NCBI GenBank assembly: GCA_022768465.1
Contig: JALELZ010000020.1
Coordinates: 19,051 to 83,050 of the forward strand
Origin: Lachnospiraceae bacterium
Lineage (GTDB): Bacteria; Bacillota; Clostridia; Lachnospirales; Lachnospiraceae
Direction: 5' to 3'
DNA: 64,000 nucleotides
Shown: positions 43,016 to 52,176 of the stretch, in pieces
Layout of the letters: each line of letters begins with the position of its first letter
Numbering within the stretch: the first letter of the stretch is position 1
Program-made: the position numbers and the translations under genes
The notes under the pieces: generated by a model
Databases searched by the model: none
What the model saw: the letters and a program-made list of their open reading frames with translations, nothing else
Told to the model about the DNA's origin: nothing

Positions 43016-43060
43016 AAGTGTCGTGCTGTGGGTAATCGATTCCTGCAGTGCGGCACTTTT
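43016..43060 (+). terminator. Terminator after valS
   Basis: AAGTG (43016-43020) pairs with CACTT (43054-43058), with further pairing of CG and CTG against CAG and CG inside, followed by TTTT. Confidence 0.72.
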
Positions 43061-43106
43061 ATCATAAATAATCAGACAAAGTACACGCTTTAGTTATATT
43101 AAAGTC

Positions 43107-43135
43107 TTGAAATTCATTTCGTAAAAGTATATTCT
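43107..43135 (+). promoter_or_regulatory. Promoter of mgtE
   Basis: TTGAAA (43107-43112), a 17-bp spacer and TATTCT (43130-43135). The resulting leader to the ATG at 43420 would be about 278 bases, unusually long. Confidence 0.6.
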
Positions 43136-43141
43136 TTTAAT

Positions 43142-43419
43142 AGTGATTATTAGTGCTTTCGGAGCATATTGAATGCTTATTAACGAAAAGCATTTTTTAT
43201 TAGCATATAGTATATTCAAAAGGCAGGTGAACAAAGTGGATACTGGCGACGGTCATAGTCGAAGTTACAATTTAAGATCGGAGACGAACCACTTTTTTCG
43301 CATTCTGTTTTCTTTAAGCGTCTAAATTGTCTTTTTGCAGAAGCTTTCTTTTCCGATCTGATATATGAGATCTTCCTTTATCTCTTATGAAACAAAGGAA
43401 TAGAAAGGGGAGCCTCGGC
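43142..43419 (+). promoter_or_regulatory. Long structured mgtE leader with terminator-like hairpin
   Basis: AATGCTT (43172-43178) with AAGCATT (43188-43194), followed by a T-rich run, looks like an intrinsic terminator early in the leader. Further on, AGATCGGA (43275-43282) pairs with TCCGATCT (43352-43359), with AGACG and CGTCT nested inside. Between them a 29-codon reading frame starts at GTG 43236 behind AGGTGA and ends at 43325. The layout suggests attenuation by magnesium or by leader translation. It does not show the M-box consensus I know, so I leave it unnamed. Confidence 0.5.
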
Positions 43420-44874
43420 ATGGACGATAAAGACGAAATCTTTGAAAAATCCGACCTCGATCAGGTAAAGATCGAAGAGGAGCCGGCTGAAAAACCGGAC
43501 TACGAAGCTGAGATCATCAGCATAATCAAAAGCAACGCATCACCTAAAATATTGAGAGACAGACTCAGCGATTATCATGATAACGATATCTCTGAGGCTC
43601 TTGCTATGCTTACACCGGTATTCCGTAAAAAGGTATACCGTGTTCTTGATGTGGATACACTTTCCGACATCTTTGAGTACGCAGAGGAAGAGGCGGTAGC
43701 TGTTTATCTTGATGAGATGGATCTTAAAAAGGCAGCGGAAGTCATAGAGCATATGGATTCCGATACTGCTGTGGACATACTTCGTACCATAGACAGGACC
43801 AAAAGAGGCCTTATATTAGATCTTGTAGATGATGAATTCAGAAAGGATGTAGCTTTGCTTGCATCCTTCGATGAGGATGAAATAGGTTCGAGGATGACGA
43901 CCAATTATATCGTTATCCATGATGATCTGACAGTTAAGGGAGCAATGAGCTCACTTATTTCTCAGGCACCTGAAAATGATAACATTTCCACCCTGTTCGT
44001 GCTTGACAGTCAGGATATATTCTGCGGAGCCATCGATCTTAAGGAGCTCATTATTGCAAGACAGAGCACACCTTTGGAGGATCTGATAATGACCTCATAT
44101 CCGTATGTTTACGGCACCGAGGAAATATCTGATTGTATCGAAAAGCTTAAGGATTACTCTGAGGATCTTATTCCTGTACTTGATAATCAGAACCAGCTGC
44201 TCGGTGTTATTACATCTCAGAGCATAATCGAGGTAGTAGATGAAGAGCTCGGTGAGGACTATGCACGTCTGGCAGGTCTTATGGCAGAGGAGGAGCTTGA
44301 GGAACCGCTCAAGGACTCTATGAAGAAGAGACTTCCGTGGCTGGTCGTTCTTATGATGCTTGCTCTTGTAGTTTCTTCGGTAGTAGGTGTATTTGAAAAG
44401 GTAATATCACAGCTTACACTGATAATGTTCTTCCAGTCAATGATACTCGGTATGGCAGGAAACTCGGGAACTCAGTCTCTGGCTGTTACTATCCGTATTC
44501 TTATGGATGAAAATCTTACCGCCAGGCAAAAGAGTGCTCATATAATGAAGGAGATCAGAGTAGGTTTCTGCAACGGACTTATATTAGGACTCGGATCAAC
44601 ACTGCTTGTAGGACTTTATATCATGTTCGCAAAGGGAAGAGGCGCGGAGATGGCCTTCGCAATATCGGGCTGCGTAGGTGCATCCTTACTCATTGCAATG
44701 ACTATAGCTGCGGCTGTAGGTGCACTTATCCCTATGTTCTTTAAGAAGATGAATGTAGACCCTGCGGTTGCTTCAGGACCGCTTATTTCAACCACCAGTG
44801 ACCTTATCTCTGTTATAACATATTATTCACTGGCTTGGCTGCTGCTTATAAAGGTGCTTGGCTTCGGCTGCTGA
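43420..44874 (+). CDS. mgtE: Magnesium transporter MgtE
   Basis: 484 residues from the ATG at 43420, chosen because GGGGAG lies 8 bases before it; an ATG at 43387 adds 11 basic residues that are not family-like. MgtE_N domain about 20-125 (superhelix of short helices), paired CBS domains about 130-255 that sense magnesium, and five membrane helices from about 300, including GMAGNSGTQSLAVTIR. The dimeric channel lets Mg2+ enter and closes when the cytosolic domains bind it. Length is typical. A long leader suggests extra control at the RNA level. Confidence 0.95.
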   Translation: MDDKDEIFEKSDLDQVKIEEEPAEKPDYEAEIISIIKSNASPKILRDRLSDYHDNDISEALAMLTPVFRKKVYRVLDVDTLSDIFEYAEEEAVAVYLDEMDLKKAAEVIEHMDSDTAVDILRTIDRTKRGLILDLVDDEFRKDVALLASFDEDEIGSRMTTNYIVIHDDLTVKGAMSSLISQAPENDNISTLFVLDSQDIFCGAIDLKELIIARQSTPLEDLIMTSYPYVYGTEEISDCIEKLKDYSEDLIPVLDNQNQLLGVITSQSIIEVVDEELGEDYARLAGLMAEEELEEPLKDSMKKRLPWLVVLMMLALVVSSVVGVFEKVISQLTLIMFFQSMILGMAGNSGTQSLAVTIRILMDENLTARQKSAHIMKEIRVGFCNGLILGLGSTLLVGLYIMFAKGRGAEMAFAISGCVGASLLIAMTIAAAVGALIPMFFKKMNVDPAVASGPLISTTSDLISVITYYSLAWLLLIKVLGFGC

Positions 44875-44919
44875 GACAGTGATTATTCGGATTATTTAAG
44901 CTTATAAGGTCAATCAGAT

Positions 44920-45408
44920 ATGTCTAAAGAAAAAGAAGTAAAAACAAATGTAATGAGACTGCTTGATAAGGCAAAGATCAGCTACAGGCATATGGAATAT
45001 GAGGTTGATGAAAACGACCTTTCAGGAACACATGCGGCAGATGTTATGGGAGTTCAGCACGAGATACTTTTTAAGACTCTTGTGCTGCACGGAGATAAGA
45101 CAGGATATCTTGTATGCGTAATACCCGTAGATGATGAGGTCGACTTAAAAAAGACAGCGAAGATATCAGGCAATAAAAAGGTGGAAATGCTGCCAATGAA
45201 GGAGCTATTACCGCTTACAGGGTATATAAGAGGCGGCTGTTCGCCTATAGGCATGAAAAAGCAGTTTCCTACATATATTCATGAAAGTGCCGAAGCTCTT
45301 GTTGAGATAGGCGTAAGCGCCGGACAGAGAGGACAGCAGGTCATGCTTTCTCCAAATGAGCTTGCAAAATATATAAGAGCTCAGTTTGCGGATATAACAG
45401 TCAGCTAA
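44920..45408 (+). CDS. ybaK: Cys-tRNA(Pro)/Cys-tRNA(Cys) deacylase YbaK
   Basis: 162 residues of the YbaK/EbsC family, with GVQHEILFKTLVLHG, DLKKTAKISGNKKVEML and GYIRGGCSPIGMKKQFPTY. It hydrolyses Cys-tRNA(Pro) formed by mischarging. Length and motifs are typical. It starts 45 bases after mgtE, without a visible promoter, so it may be read through from it. Confidence 0.94.
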   Translation: MSKEKEVKTNVMRLLDKAKISYRHMEYEVDENDLSGTHAADVMGVQHEILFKTLVLHGDKTGYLVCVIPVDDEVDLKKTAKISGNKKVEMLPMKELLPLTGYIRGGCSPIGMKKQFPTYIHESAEALVEIGVSAGQRGQQVMLSPNELAKYIRAQFADITVS

Positions 45409-45547
45409 GTTAATATCAGCCTTACAGATAACTTACGGCTTTAAGAATTGACTTATGTTTTACTTAGATCAAGTCAGGACTGTTAAGACGTAAGATTTAT
45501 AAAATTACTTGCAAAAATCAGTTGTCTGTGAAATAATATCAAAGTTC

Positions 45548-45633
45548 GGAGACGTATCGAAGTGGTCATAACGGGGCTGACTCGAAATCAGTTGATCCGC
45601 AAGGATCCGTGGGTTCGAATCCCACCGTCTCCG
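45548..45633 (+). tRNA. tRNA-Ser, anticodon CGA
   Basis: 86 bases with the long variable arm of type II tRNAs (GATCCGCAAGGATC). Acceptor arms GGAGACG and CGTCTCC with G as discriminator, anticodon arm GCTGA-CTCGAAA-TCAGT (anticodon CGA, codon TCG), and T arm GTGGG-TTCGAAT-CCCAC. The discriminator G and long arm are serine identity elements. CCA is not encoded. Confidence 0.96.
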
Positions 45634-45644
45634 TAAGAAATCAT

Positions 45645-45683
45645 GCCAGTAGTCGGTTTTCCAGGCTGCTGGCTTTTCTTTTA
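45645..45683 (+). terminator. Terminator after tRNA-Ser
   Basis: GCCAGTAG (45645-45652) pairs with CTGCTGGC (45666-45673) with one G-T pair, followed by TTTTCTTTT. The remaining gap to 45825 has a TATAAT at 45715-45720, a likely -10 box for the phosphoketolase, with no clear -35. Confidence 0.82.
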
Positions 45684-45824
45684 CATTTTTATATCTTTTC
45701 AATCCCTAAAATGTTATAATGAAAATTCAAAAAACGGTATGTATTTTATTAGTTTCAGAGAGCAGCATTCAGCTTTTGCTGATTAGTGAACACATCTTTA
45801 GGATATGTATACGGAGGTGAGCTT

Positions 45825-48248
45825 ATGGCAGACAAACACGTTAACGTATATCAGCATTCCGATGAAACGAAAATGCCGATATGCCCGGAAAAAGGACCGA
45901 TAACCGAGGAACTGCTTGAGAGAATGAATAAGTGGTGGAGAGCCGCCAACTATCTTTCTGCATGTCAGCTGTATCTTTTGGACAACCCTCTTTTGAAGAA
46001 GCCTCTTACGATGGACATGATAAAGAAAAAAATCGTGGGGCATTGGGGAACCGTACCGGGACAGAACTTTGTATTTACACATCTTAACAGAGTGATAAAG
46101 AGATATGATCTTGATCTCATTCTTCTTTCCGGGCCCGGACACGGCGGTAATTTCTTCATTGCAAATGAATATCTTGACGGAACCTACAGTGAGGTATACC
46201 CTGACGTATCACAGGACATACCCGGAATGACAAAGCTTTTTAAGCAGTTTTCATTCCCGGGCGGTGTACCTTCTCACTGTGCACCGGAAACACCGGGATC
46301 GATAAATGAGGGTGGAGAGCTCGGCTACGGTATAGCTCATGCTTTCGGAGCTGTGTTTGATGATCCTGATCTCATTGCCTGTGTAACAGTAGGTGACGGT
46401 GAGGCTGAGACCGGCCCTCTTGCGACCTCCTGGCACAGCAACAAATTTTTGAATCCGATCACAGACGGAGCAGTGCTTCCTATACTTCATCTTAACGGCT
46501 ATAAGATAGCTAACCCAACATTGTTTGCAAGAATGCCTCATGAAGAGCTTGTTGACTTCTTCCACGGCTGCGGCTGGGAGCCTTATTTTGTTGAAGGTGA
46601 TGATCCTATGCCTATGCATAAGAAGATGGCAGAGACTTTGGATACTGTTATCGAGAGCATAAAGACAATTCAGGAGCATGCAAGAAAAAAAGGAGATACC
46701 TCGAGACCGAGATGGCCTATGATAGTGCTTCGCACACCTAAGGGCTGGACAGCGCCGAAGATCGTTGACGGAAAACGTATAGAAGGCAATTTCCTTGCTC
46801 ATCAGGTTCCTATAGCAATGGACGATGATCATAATCTTCCGCTTCTTGAAAACTGGCTTAAGAGCTATCACCCGGAAGAGCTGTTTGACGATAACGGAAA
46901 GCTTTTACCTGATATAGCATCACTTTCACCTGAAGGAAACAGCAGGATAGGCGCAAACCTTCACGGCAACGGCGGAAAGCTTCTTAAGGAGCTAAGACTT
47001 CCTGATTTCAGGGATTACGGCATAGAGGTCAAGGAGCACGGAGCTGAAGCTGATCAGGACATGCTTAGACTCGGAGCCTTTGTAAGAGATGTACTCAAGC
47101 TCAATGAGGACAAGAGAAATTTCCGTGTATTCGGACCGGATGAGACAAACTCCAACAGACTTAATGCTGTTTTTGAAGTGACAAACAGAGCATGGAATGC
47201 CGAAAGATATGACGATGACGACCATCTTGCTGCAGACGGCAGGATCATGGATTCAATGCTTTCAGAGCATATGTGTGAGGGCTGGCTTGAGGGTTATCTG
47301 CTCACAGGACGTCACGGCTTCTTTGCTACATATGAGGCATTTGCGAGAATAATCGATTCCATGGCGGCACAGCATGCAAAGTGGCTCAAGGTCTGCAACG
47401 GACTTCCTTGGCGTGAAAAGATTGCTTCACTGAACCTGATAATGTCTTCAACAGTATGGCAGCAAGATCACAACGGCTTCACACATCAGGATCCGGGATT
47501 TATGGATCATATCGCCAATAAGAAGGCAGACGTCGTAAGACTGTATCTGCCGCCTGATGCAAACTGCCTGTTATCAACCTTTGATCACTGCATAAGGAGC
47601 CGTAATTATGTCAATGTTATCATTGCCAGCAAGCATCCGAGACCGCAGTGGCTGAGCATGCCTGAGGCTGTTAAGCATTGTACTCAGGGCATAAGCATTT
47701 GGGATTGGGCAAGCAATGATCAGGGCAAGGAACCTGACATCATATTTGCATGCGCCGGTGAAACTCCGACACTTGAGGCACTTGCAGCCGTATACATTAT
47801 CAATAAGGAGCTGCCTGAGATAAAGACAAGGTTTATCAATGTTGTGGATCTCTTCAAGCTTCAGCCTGCCAGCGAGCATCCGCACGGACTTACCGATGCA
47901 GACTATGATATGCTATTTACAAAGGATAAGCCTGTACTGTTTAACTTCCACGGTTACGCAAGCCTTGTACACGAGCTTACATACAGAAGACACAACAACC
48001 GCTTTATGCATGTAAGAGGCTATAAGGAGGAAGGAACCATCACCACACCGTTCGATGTAAGAGTTCAGAATGATATCGACCGTTTCCACCTTGTTAAGGA
48101 TGCTATCAAGCTGCTTCCTCAGCTTGGTGACAGAGGTGCATATCTGTATCAGAAGATGAATGATAAGCTTGTTGAACACAAGCAGTATATCAGAGAGTAT
48201 GGTGTGGATCTGCCTGAGGTTGCGGATTGGAAGTGGGAACGCAGTTGA
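45825..48248 (+). CDS. xfp: Phosphoketolase (xylulose 5-phosphate/fructose 6-phosphate)
   Basis: 807 residues from the ATG at 45825, supported by GGAGGTGA 7 bases upstream; an earlier ATG at 45786 is rejected. Thiamine-diphosphate enzyme with [31 protein letters not shown], the cofactor motif [26 protein letters not shown] and, in the second half, [19 protein letters not shown]. It splits xylulose 5-phosphate or fructose 6-phosphate to acetyl phosphate plus a triose or tetrose phosphate, giving acetate and ATP from sugars. Length is typical. Confidence 0.97.
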   Translation: MADKHVNVYQHSDETKMPICPEKGPITEELLERMNKWWRAANYLSACQLYLLDNPLLKKPLTMDMIKKKIVGHWGTVPGQNFVFTHLNRVIKRYDLDLILLSGPGHGGNFFIANEYLDGTYSEVYPDVSQDIPGMTKLFKQFSFPGGVPSHCAPETPGSINEGGELGYGIAHAFGAVFDDPDLIACVTVGDGEAETGPLATSWHSNKFLNPITDGAVLPILHLNGYKIANPTLFARMPHEELVDFFHGCGWEPYFVEGDDPMPMHKKMAETLDTVIESIKTIQEHARKKGDTSRPRWPMIVLRTPKGWTAPKIVDGKRIEGNFLAHQVPIAMDDDHNLPLLENWLKSYHPEELFDDNGKLLPDIASLSPEGNSRIGANLHGNGGKLLKELRLPDFRDYGIEVKEHGAEADQDMLRLGAFVRDVLKLNEDKRNFRVFGPDETNSNRLNAVFEVTNRAWNAERYDDDDHLAADGRIMDSMLSEHMCEGWLEGYLLTGRHGFFATYEAFARIIDSMAAQHAKWLKVCNGLPWREKIASLNLIMSSTVWQQDHNGFTHQDPGFMDHIANKKADVVRLYLPPDANCLLSTFDHCIRSRNYVNVIIASKHPRPQWLSMPEAVKHCTQGISIWDWASNDQGKEPDIIFACAGETPTLEALAAVYIINKELPEIKTRFINVVDLFKLQPASEHPHGLTDADYDMLFTKDKPVLFNFHGYASLVHELTYRRHNNRFMHVRGYKEEGTITTPFDVRVQNDIDRFHLVKDAIKLLPQLGDRGAYLYQKMNDKLVEHKQYIREYGVDLPEVADWKWERS

Positions 48249-48398
48249 CACAGAGCAAGCTGGATAGTATTATAGCAATGCTTAGATTTATTTTAAGTTT
48301 AAAAGGTACTTAAATGTTAATATTATGGCACCGCATAACGGCTTTAAAAGTGCGGCGTCATTAGGATAAAAAACAGAAATATTATTAGGAGAGCAGCA

Positions 48399-49556
48399 AT
48401 GAACAAGGTTACAGATTCAATTTTTTATGTAGGTGTTAATGACCATCAGGTAGACCTTTTTGAAGGTCAGTATGTAGTTCCTAACGGAATGTCATATAAC
48501 TCATATGTAATAGTTGACGATAAAACAGCAGTAATGGATACAGTAGATATTCATTTCACAGAGGAATGGCTCAGGAATGTCGCAGAGGTTTTAGGCGACA
48601 GAAAGCCGGATTATCTTATAGTTCAGCACATGGAGCCTGACCATTCAGCAAGCATTGAGGCATTCAGAAAGGTTTATCCGGATGCTGTTGTAGTTGCTAC
48701 AGATAAGGCCTTCAAGATGATCGGACAGTTCTTCAGAGATATGGAGATCCCGGAGGATAAGAAGATCGTTGCTGCAAATATGGCAACACTTGAGCTTGGT
48801 ACTCATACACTTACCTTCGTACATGCGCCTATGGTTCATTGGCCTGAGGTTATGATGACCTATGATTCAAAGGACAAGGTTCTTTTCTCTGCTGACGGCT
48901 TCGGAAAGTTCGGTGCTTTAGATGTTGAAGAAGAGTGGGACTGCGAGGCAAGAAGATACTATATCGGTATCGTTGGAAAGTACGGAATGCAGGTTCAGGC
49001 AGTACTTAAGAAGGCAGCAGCACTTGACATTGCCATCATCTGCCCGCTTCACGGACCTGTTTTAAAGGAGGATCTTGCTCACTATATCGGCCTTTATGAC
49101 ACATGGTCATCATACAGAGCTGAGGATAAGGGTACTGTTATAGCTTATACATCTGTATACGGCAACACAAAGAAGGCTGCTATGATGCTTGCAGACAAAC
49201 TCAGAGCAAAGGGCGAGACTGTTGAGATCACAGATCTTGCGAGAGAGGATATGGCAGAGGCTGTTGAGAATGCATTCCGCTATGACAAGCTCGTTCTTGC
49301 CACAACAACCTATAACAACGAAATATATCCGTTCATGCATCATTTCATCATTAACCTTGTTGAAAGAGATTATAAGAATCGCACTGTAGCTCTTATCGAA
49401 AACGGTTCTTGGGCTCCTACAGCAGCAAGAAAGATGAAGGCAATGATGGAAAACTTAAAGAACATCACCTGGCTTGATACTGTTACTATTCTTTCATCTC
49501 TCAGCAAGGAGAATGAGGAACAGCTTGATAAGCTTGCCGATGAGCTTTCTAAGTAA
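48399..49556 (+). CDS. fprA: A-type flavodiiron protein (FprA family)
   Basis: 385 residues. The N-terminal metallo-beta-lactamase-like domain has the diiron ligands in QHMEPDHSAS (H-x-E-x-D), HAPMVHWPEVMM and CPLHGPV. The C-terminal flavodoxin domain starts IAYTSVYGNTKKAA (about 248) and binds FMN. Such proteins reduce oxygen to water or nitric oxide to nitrous oxide in anaerobes. No rubredoxin is fused, so electrons come from a separate partner. AGGAGAGC precedes the ATG, and its stop shares a base with the rmuC start. Confidence 0.95.
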   Translation: MNKVTDSIFYVGVNDHQVDLFEGQYVVPNGMSYNSYVIVDDKTAVMDTVDIHFTEEWLRNVAEVLGDRKPDYLIVQHMEPDHSASIEAFRKVYPDAVVVATDKAFKMIGQFFRDMEIPEDKKIVAANMATLELGTHTLTFVHAPMVHWPEVMMTYDSKDKVLFSADGFGKFGALDVEEEWDCEARRYYIGIVGKYGMQVQAVLKKAAALDIAIICPLHGPVLKEDLAHYIGLYDTWSSYRAEDKGTVIAYTSVYGNTKKAAMMLADKLRAKGETVEITDLAREDMAEAVENAFRYDKLVLATTTYNNEIYPFMHHFIINLVERDYKNRTVALIENGSWAPTAARKMKAMMENLKNITWLDTVTILSSLSKENEEQLDKLADELSK

Positions 49557-50839
49557 TGCTTACTGAAATGCTTTTAGGTGTCATAATTATACTTCTTGTC
49601 CTTGTTATCATACTCCTGATAACAAGGACTTCTGCTTCTGCAATGGATAATGCAGGAGCAAGGATGAGCGGCAAGATCTCTGACGATGTATTAAGAGCAC
49701 AGGAAAAGCTGATGGATTCGGCAAGTGATCAGCTTACTGACAGAGTGTCCTTAAATGTTGCAGAAATAAGGCGGGATATCAACCAGAGACTCAGCCATGA
49801 TTCAGAAGAAAACCGCAGAAACCGTACGGAAGTATCAGATATGATCAGCCGTGGTCAGGAAAAAATGGACAAGTCATTAAGAGATGCGCTAATGTCCATG
49901 CAGGATGCAAATCGCAAAAAGCTCGATGAGATTCAGACGGATATTAATAAAAAGCTGGACATGTCGCTTAACGAGAGACTTGATAAATCCTTTAAAACGG
50001 TTGGAGATCAGCTAAACAAGCTCTATACCTCGCTAGGAGAGCTTTCAAAGCTGGAAACAGGTGTCAATTCGCTTAATAAAACTCTTTCAAATGTCAAAAC
50101 AAGAGGTATTTTCGGAGAGACACAGCTTGAAAACATTTTAAGTGATATACTTGCGCCGTCGTTATACGATAAAAATGTAGTTACAAAGAAAAGTAAATCA
50201 GCTAACAGAGATGCTGTTGAGTTTGCAGTCAAGATACCTGATAAGGAGACTGCGGGTGAATTTATGTATCTGCCTATAGATTCGAAATTTCCGGCAAGCA
50301 TATACGATAAGATCAGGCAGGCCTCCGAGGCTTCAGATCCGCAGGCACTATCAGCTGCAGTCAAGGAGCTTGAGATCAAGGTCAGGCAGGATGCGAAGGA
50401 TATTCAGGATAAATATCTTGATCCGCCGTATACAACTGACTTCGGCATCATGTTTCTTCCTACAGAATCACTTTATGCGGAGGTGCTTCGTATACCGGGA
50501 CTTGTAGAAGAATGCAGAAGCAGATACCATGTGACTATTACCGGGCCTTCTACTGCGGCTGCGCTTATCAACTCACTCAGCATCGGCTTCAGATATATGG
50601 CTGTCAACAGAGATTCACAGAACATCTTAAAGCTTCTGAGCGCAATAAAGAGCCAGTATCACAAGCTAAGCGAGCTCATTGATAAAGCTGACAGCAGGAT
50701 CGAGCTTGCAAAGAAAGCCACCGATGATCTGAGGCAGAGAACAGACATCATTAATAAGCGTTTGGCCTCTGTTGAGGAGATAGATAAGGATGAGGCAAAG
50801 AAGCTGCTGGGCTTTGCGGATGAGTACGGTGACGAATAA
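49556..50839 (+). CDS. rmuC: RmuC family DNA recombination protein
   Basis: 427 residues. A membrane helix at about 5-24 (LLGVIIILLVLVIILLI), a long coiled coil (about 40-165) and the RmuC nuclease-like core (about 185-380: KTRGIFGETQLENILSDIL, YLPIDSKFPASIYDKI, DFGIMFLPTESLYAEVL, TITGPSTAAALINSL). RmuC limits DNA inversions at short inverted repeats in E. coli; its activity is not settled. The start overlaps the flavodiiron stop by one base. Length is typical. Confidence 0.94.
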   Translation: MLTEMLLGVIIILLVLVIILLITRTSASAMDNAGARMSGKISDDVLRAQEKLMDSASDQLTDRVSLNVAEIRRDINQRLSHDSEENRRNRTEVSDMISRGQEKMDKSLRDALMSMQDANRKKLDEIQTDINKKLDMSLNERLDKSFKTVGDQLNKLYTSLGELSKLETGVNSLNKTLSNVKTRGIFGETQLENILSDILAPSLYDKNVVTKKSKSANRDAVEFAVKIPDKETAGEFMYLPIDSKFPASIYDKIRQASEASDPQALSAAVKELEIKVRQDAKDIQDKYLDPPYTTDFGIMFLPTESLYAEVLRIPGLVEECRSRYHVTITGPSTAAALINSLSIGFRYMAVNRDSQNILKLLSAIKSQYHKLSELIDKADSRIELAKKATDDLRQRTDIINKRLASVEEIDKDEAKKLLGFADEYGDE

Positions 50840-50905
50840 AATGCTTTAATGTGGCAGTGTATCATTTTTGGAGCATAATGCTTCAAAAGTAGCTTGCCGC
50901 AGCCA

Positions 50906-50934
50906 TTGACTTTAGAATTTCTATGTGATAAAGT
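50906..50934 (+). promoter_or_regulatory. Promoter upstream of the palindrome array
   Basis: TTGACT (50906-50911), a 17-bp spacer and TAAAGT (50929-50934). Transcription would start near 50941 and run through the palindrome array into the small gene at 51087. Confidence 0.55.
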
Positions 50935-50958
50935 CTGAAAGTGAAAGTAATGTATTTT

Positions 50959-51049
50959 TGTCATTTAATAAGTGGCGAATTTTGTTATTTTAAAGATGAC
51001 AAACAGTGTCATTTTAAAATAGACAAGTACTGTCATTTTGAAAGTGACA
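50959..51049. repeat. Four palindromes phased exactly 24 bp apart
   Basis: 19-bp units start at 50959, 50983, 51007 and 51031: TGTCATTTAATAAGTGGCG, TGTTATTTTAAAGATGACA, TGTCATTTTAAAATAGACA and TGTCATTTTGAAAGTGACA. Each approaches the palindrome TGTCATTTTnAAAAGTGACA; five variable bases separate the units. The first unit is most decayed. The array ends 37 bases before the small gene. It could be a repressor array or a run of small RNA hairpins. Confidence 0.8.
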
Positions 51050-51086
51050 TAAAGCAATTAAAATGGGATATTTGGAGGATAATATA

Positions 51087-51293
51087 ATGCATGAGATTGA
51101 ATTTTCAGTACCGTTAAGCGGATCAAAGCTTTTTGACGTAATGGCAGAGGTAACAGCTAAGAAGCTTTGCTCAAAGTTCCCTGGACTTCAGTATGAGTAT
51201 AAGGACAGCAAGGAGATCCGTATCTACGGTGAGCTCAATGACTATTGGTATGAGGAGTTCAATAAGGCAGTATTCGAGCTCGGATCACTTTGA
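51087..51293 (+). CDS. Small protein downstream of the palindrome array, unknown
   Basis: 68 residues from the ATG at 51087, which has GGAGG 9 bases before it; the ATG at 51063 would add eight residues and overlap that site. Predicted alpha/beta (HEIEFSVPLSGSKLFDVMAEVTAKKL, then YEYKDSKEIRIYGELNDYWYEEFNKAVFEL), acidic, soluble. I do not recognise the family. The long operator-like array and its own terminator indicate a separately regulated single gene. Confidence 0.7.
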   Translation: MHEIEFSVPLSGSKLFDVMAEVTAKKLCSKFPGLQYEYKDSKEIRIYGELNDYWYEEFNKAVFELGSL

Positions 51294-51324
51294 TTTAAGT
51301 TTTAACTTATACATATTGAATGCT

Positions 51325-51356
51325 TAAACGGCTTAAGCTTTAAGCCGTTTAGCTTT
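51325..51356 (+). terminator. Terminator after the small gene
   Basis: TAAACGGCTTAA (51325-51336) pairs perfectly with TTAAGCCGTTTA (51340-51351), followed by GCTTTAT. Confidence 0.78.
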
Positions 51357-51501
51357 ATAGATAAGCAAAGGGCTAAAGCATATGCTTTAGTAAGTCCTTG
51401 GCGACTGCCGCAAAGTGGGTGAGATGAGATCACAGCAGATTTTATTTTGCTTTAAGGGGTAAGGCTGCAGGAGCTTTAATTTTGGCTGCGGAGGCATAAA
51501 T
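51357..51501 (+). other. Possibly structured leader of the TrpR-like gene
   Basis: 145 bases containing the palindrome CTAAAGCATATGCTTTAG (51373-51390), an unusually GC-rich patch GGCGACTGCCGC and several GCTTTAA copies before the ribosome site GGAGG. It does not match a riboswitch class I can name. Confidence 0.35.
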
Positions 51502-51795
51502 ATGAACCAGAAGTTACACACACCGGAGGTGGATCATCTTTTTGATGCGATCCTTACTCTTAAGACAAGAGAGGAATGCTATCAGCTTTTTTCCGATGTA
51601 TGCACCATTAAGGAGCTTATTGCTATGGCTCAGAGATATGAGGTAGCCATGATGTTAGAGCAGAAGATGACCTACCTTGATATTGCAGACAAGGTCGGAG
51701 CATCTACGGCTACTATAAGCAGGGTAAATCGTTCACTTACATACGGAGAAGACGGTTATAACCTTGTATTTAAGCGTCTGGGCATAAAGAAATAA
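51502..51795 (+). CDS. TrpR-like protein of the YerC/YecD family
   Basis: 97 residues, all helical. LFDAILTLKTREECYQLFSDVCTIKEL begins the TrpR-type fold, and LDIADKVGASTATISRVNRSL is the helix-turn-helix. The family is related to the trp repressor but its ligand is unknown. GGAGG lies before the ATG. It is a single gene by layout, between terminators. It may bind its own upstream palindrome, which is inference. Confidence 0.92.
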   Translation: MNQKLHTPEVDHLFDAILTLKTREECYQLFSDVCTIKELIAMAQRYEVAMMLEQKMTYLDIADKVGASTATISRVNRSLTYGEDGYNLVFKRLGIKK

Positions 51796-52176
51796 CATAT
51801 CGGCATAGCTTTTGATGCATAAGCATTTTAAGCTGATGTAAAATGGAGCCGACTTCAATTTATGGATTAAATCAGGTCGGTTTCGTAATCTAAGAAATCA
51901 TGACACTCATACCGACAGCTCACATTTTAGTAAGAGCTGTTTCGGTATGGGTGTTTTTGCTTTAGCTGTGGATTTAATTTATACGGTATGCTAAAATTAA
52001 CTGTTGATATAACAGCGATAATTTGTAGTTATACCGATATTTTAAAGTTTCCAGAGACATATCACCAAAAAATAACGATGAATGTCAGGATCCAACTATA
52101 AGTAAATTCATATGAATGCCATGATTTAATTATCAGTAAATTCATAGTATATATAAGTTTTCATAGGTTTTTAAGA
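51796..52176 (+). other. Intergenic stretch with terminator and short direct repeats
   Basis: 381 bases. A weak hairpin, GCCGAC (51848-51853) with GTCGGT (51876-51881), comes first. A strong terminator follows: ACACTCATACCG with CGGTATGGGTGT plus AGCTC/GAGCT inside (51903-51954), then TTTTT. Downstream, AGTAAATTCATA occurs twice (about 52101-52112 and 52135-52147), close before the ruvA start. No gene is visible. Confidence 0.65.
51903..51958 (+). terminator. Strong hairpin terminator
   Basis: ACACTCATACCG (51903-51914) with CGGTATGGGTGT (51943-51954), inner AGCTC (51917-51921) with GAGCT (51934-51938), then a T run. It closes the TrpR-like transcription unit. Confidence 0.85.

Noticed and set aside
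43142..43419. M-box magnesium riboswitch before mgtE.
   Set aside because: The conserved M-box core is not recognisable; only a partial AGGTGA occurs, which serves as a ribosome site. Kept as an unnamed leader.
45505..45702. Minus-strand open frame across tRNA-Ser.
   Set aside because: It overlaps a complete tRNA and its terminator, and has no ribosome site.
50959..51049. Possible CRISPR array (regular 24-bp period).
   Set aside because: The spacers are only five bases, the units are palindromes, and no cas gene is near. Operator-like palindromes fit better.
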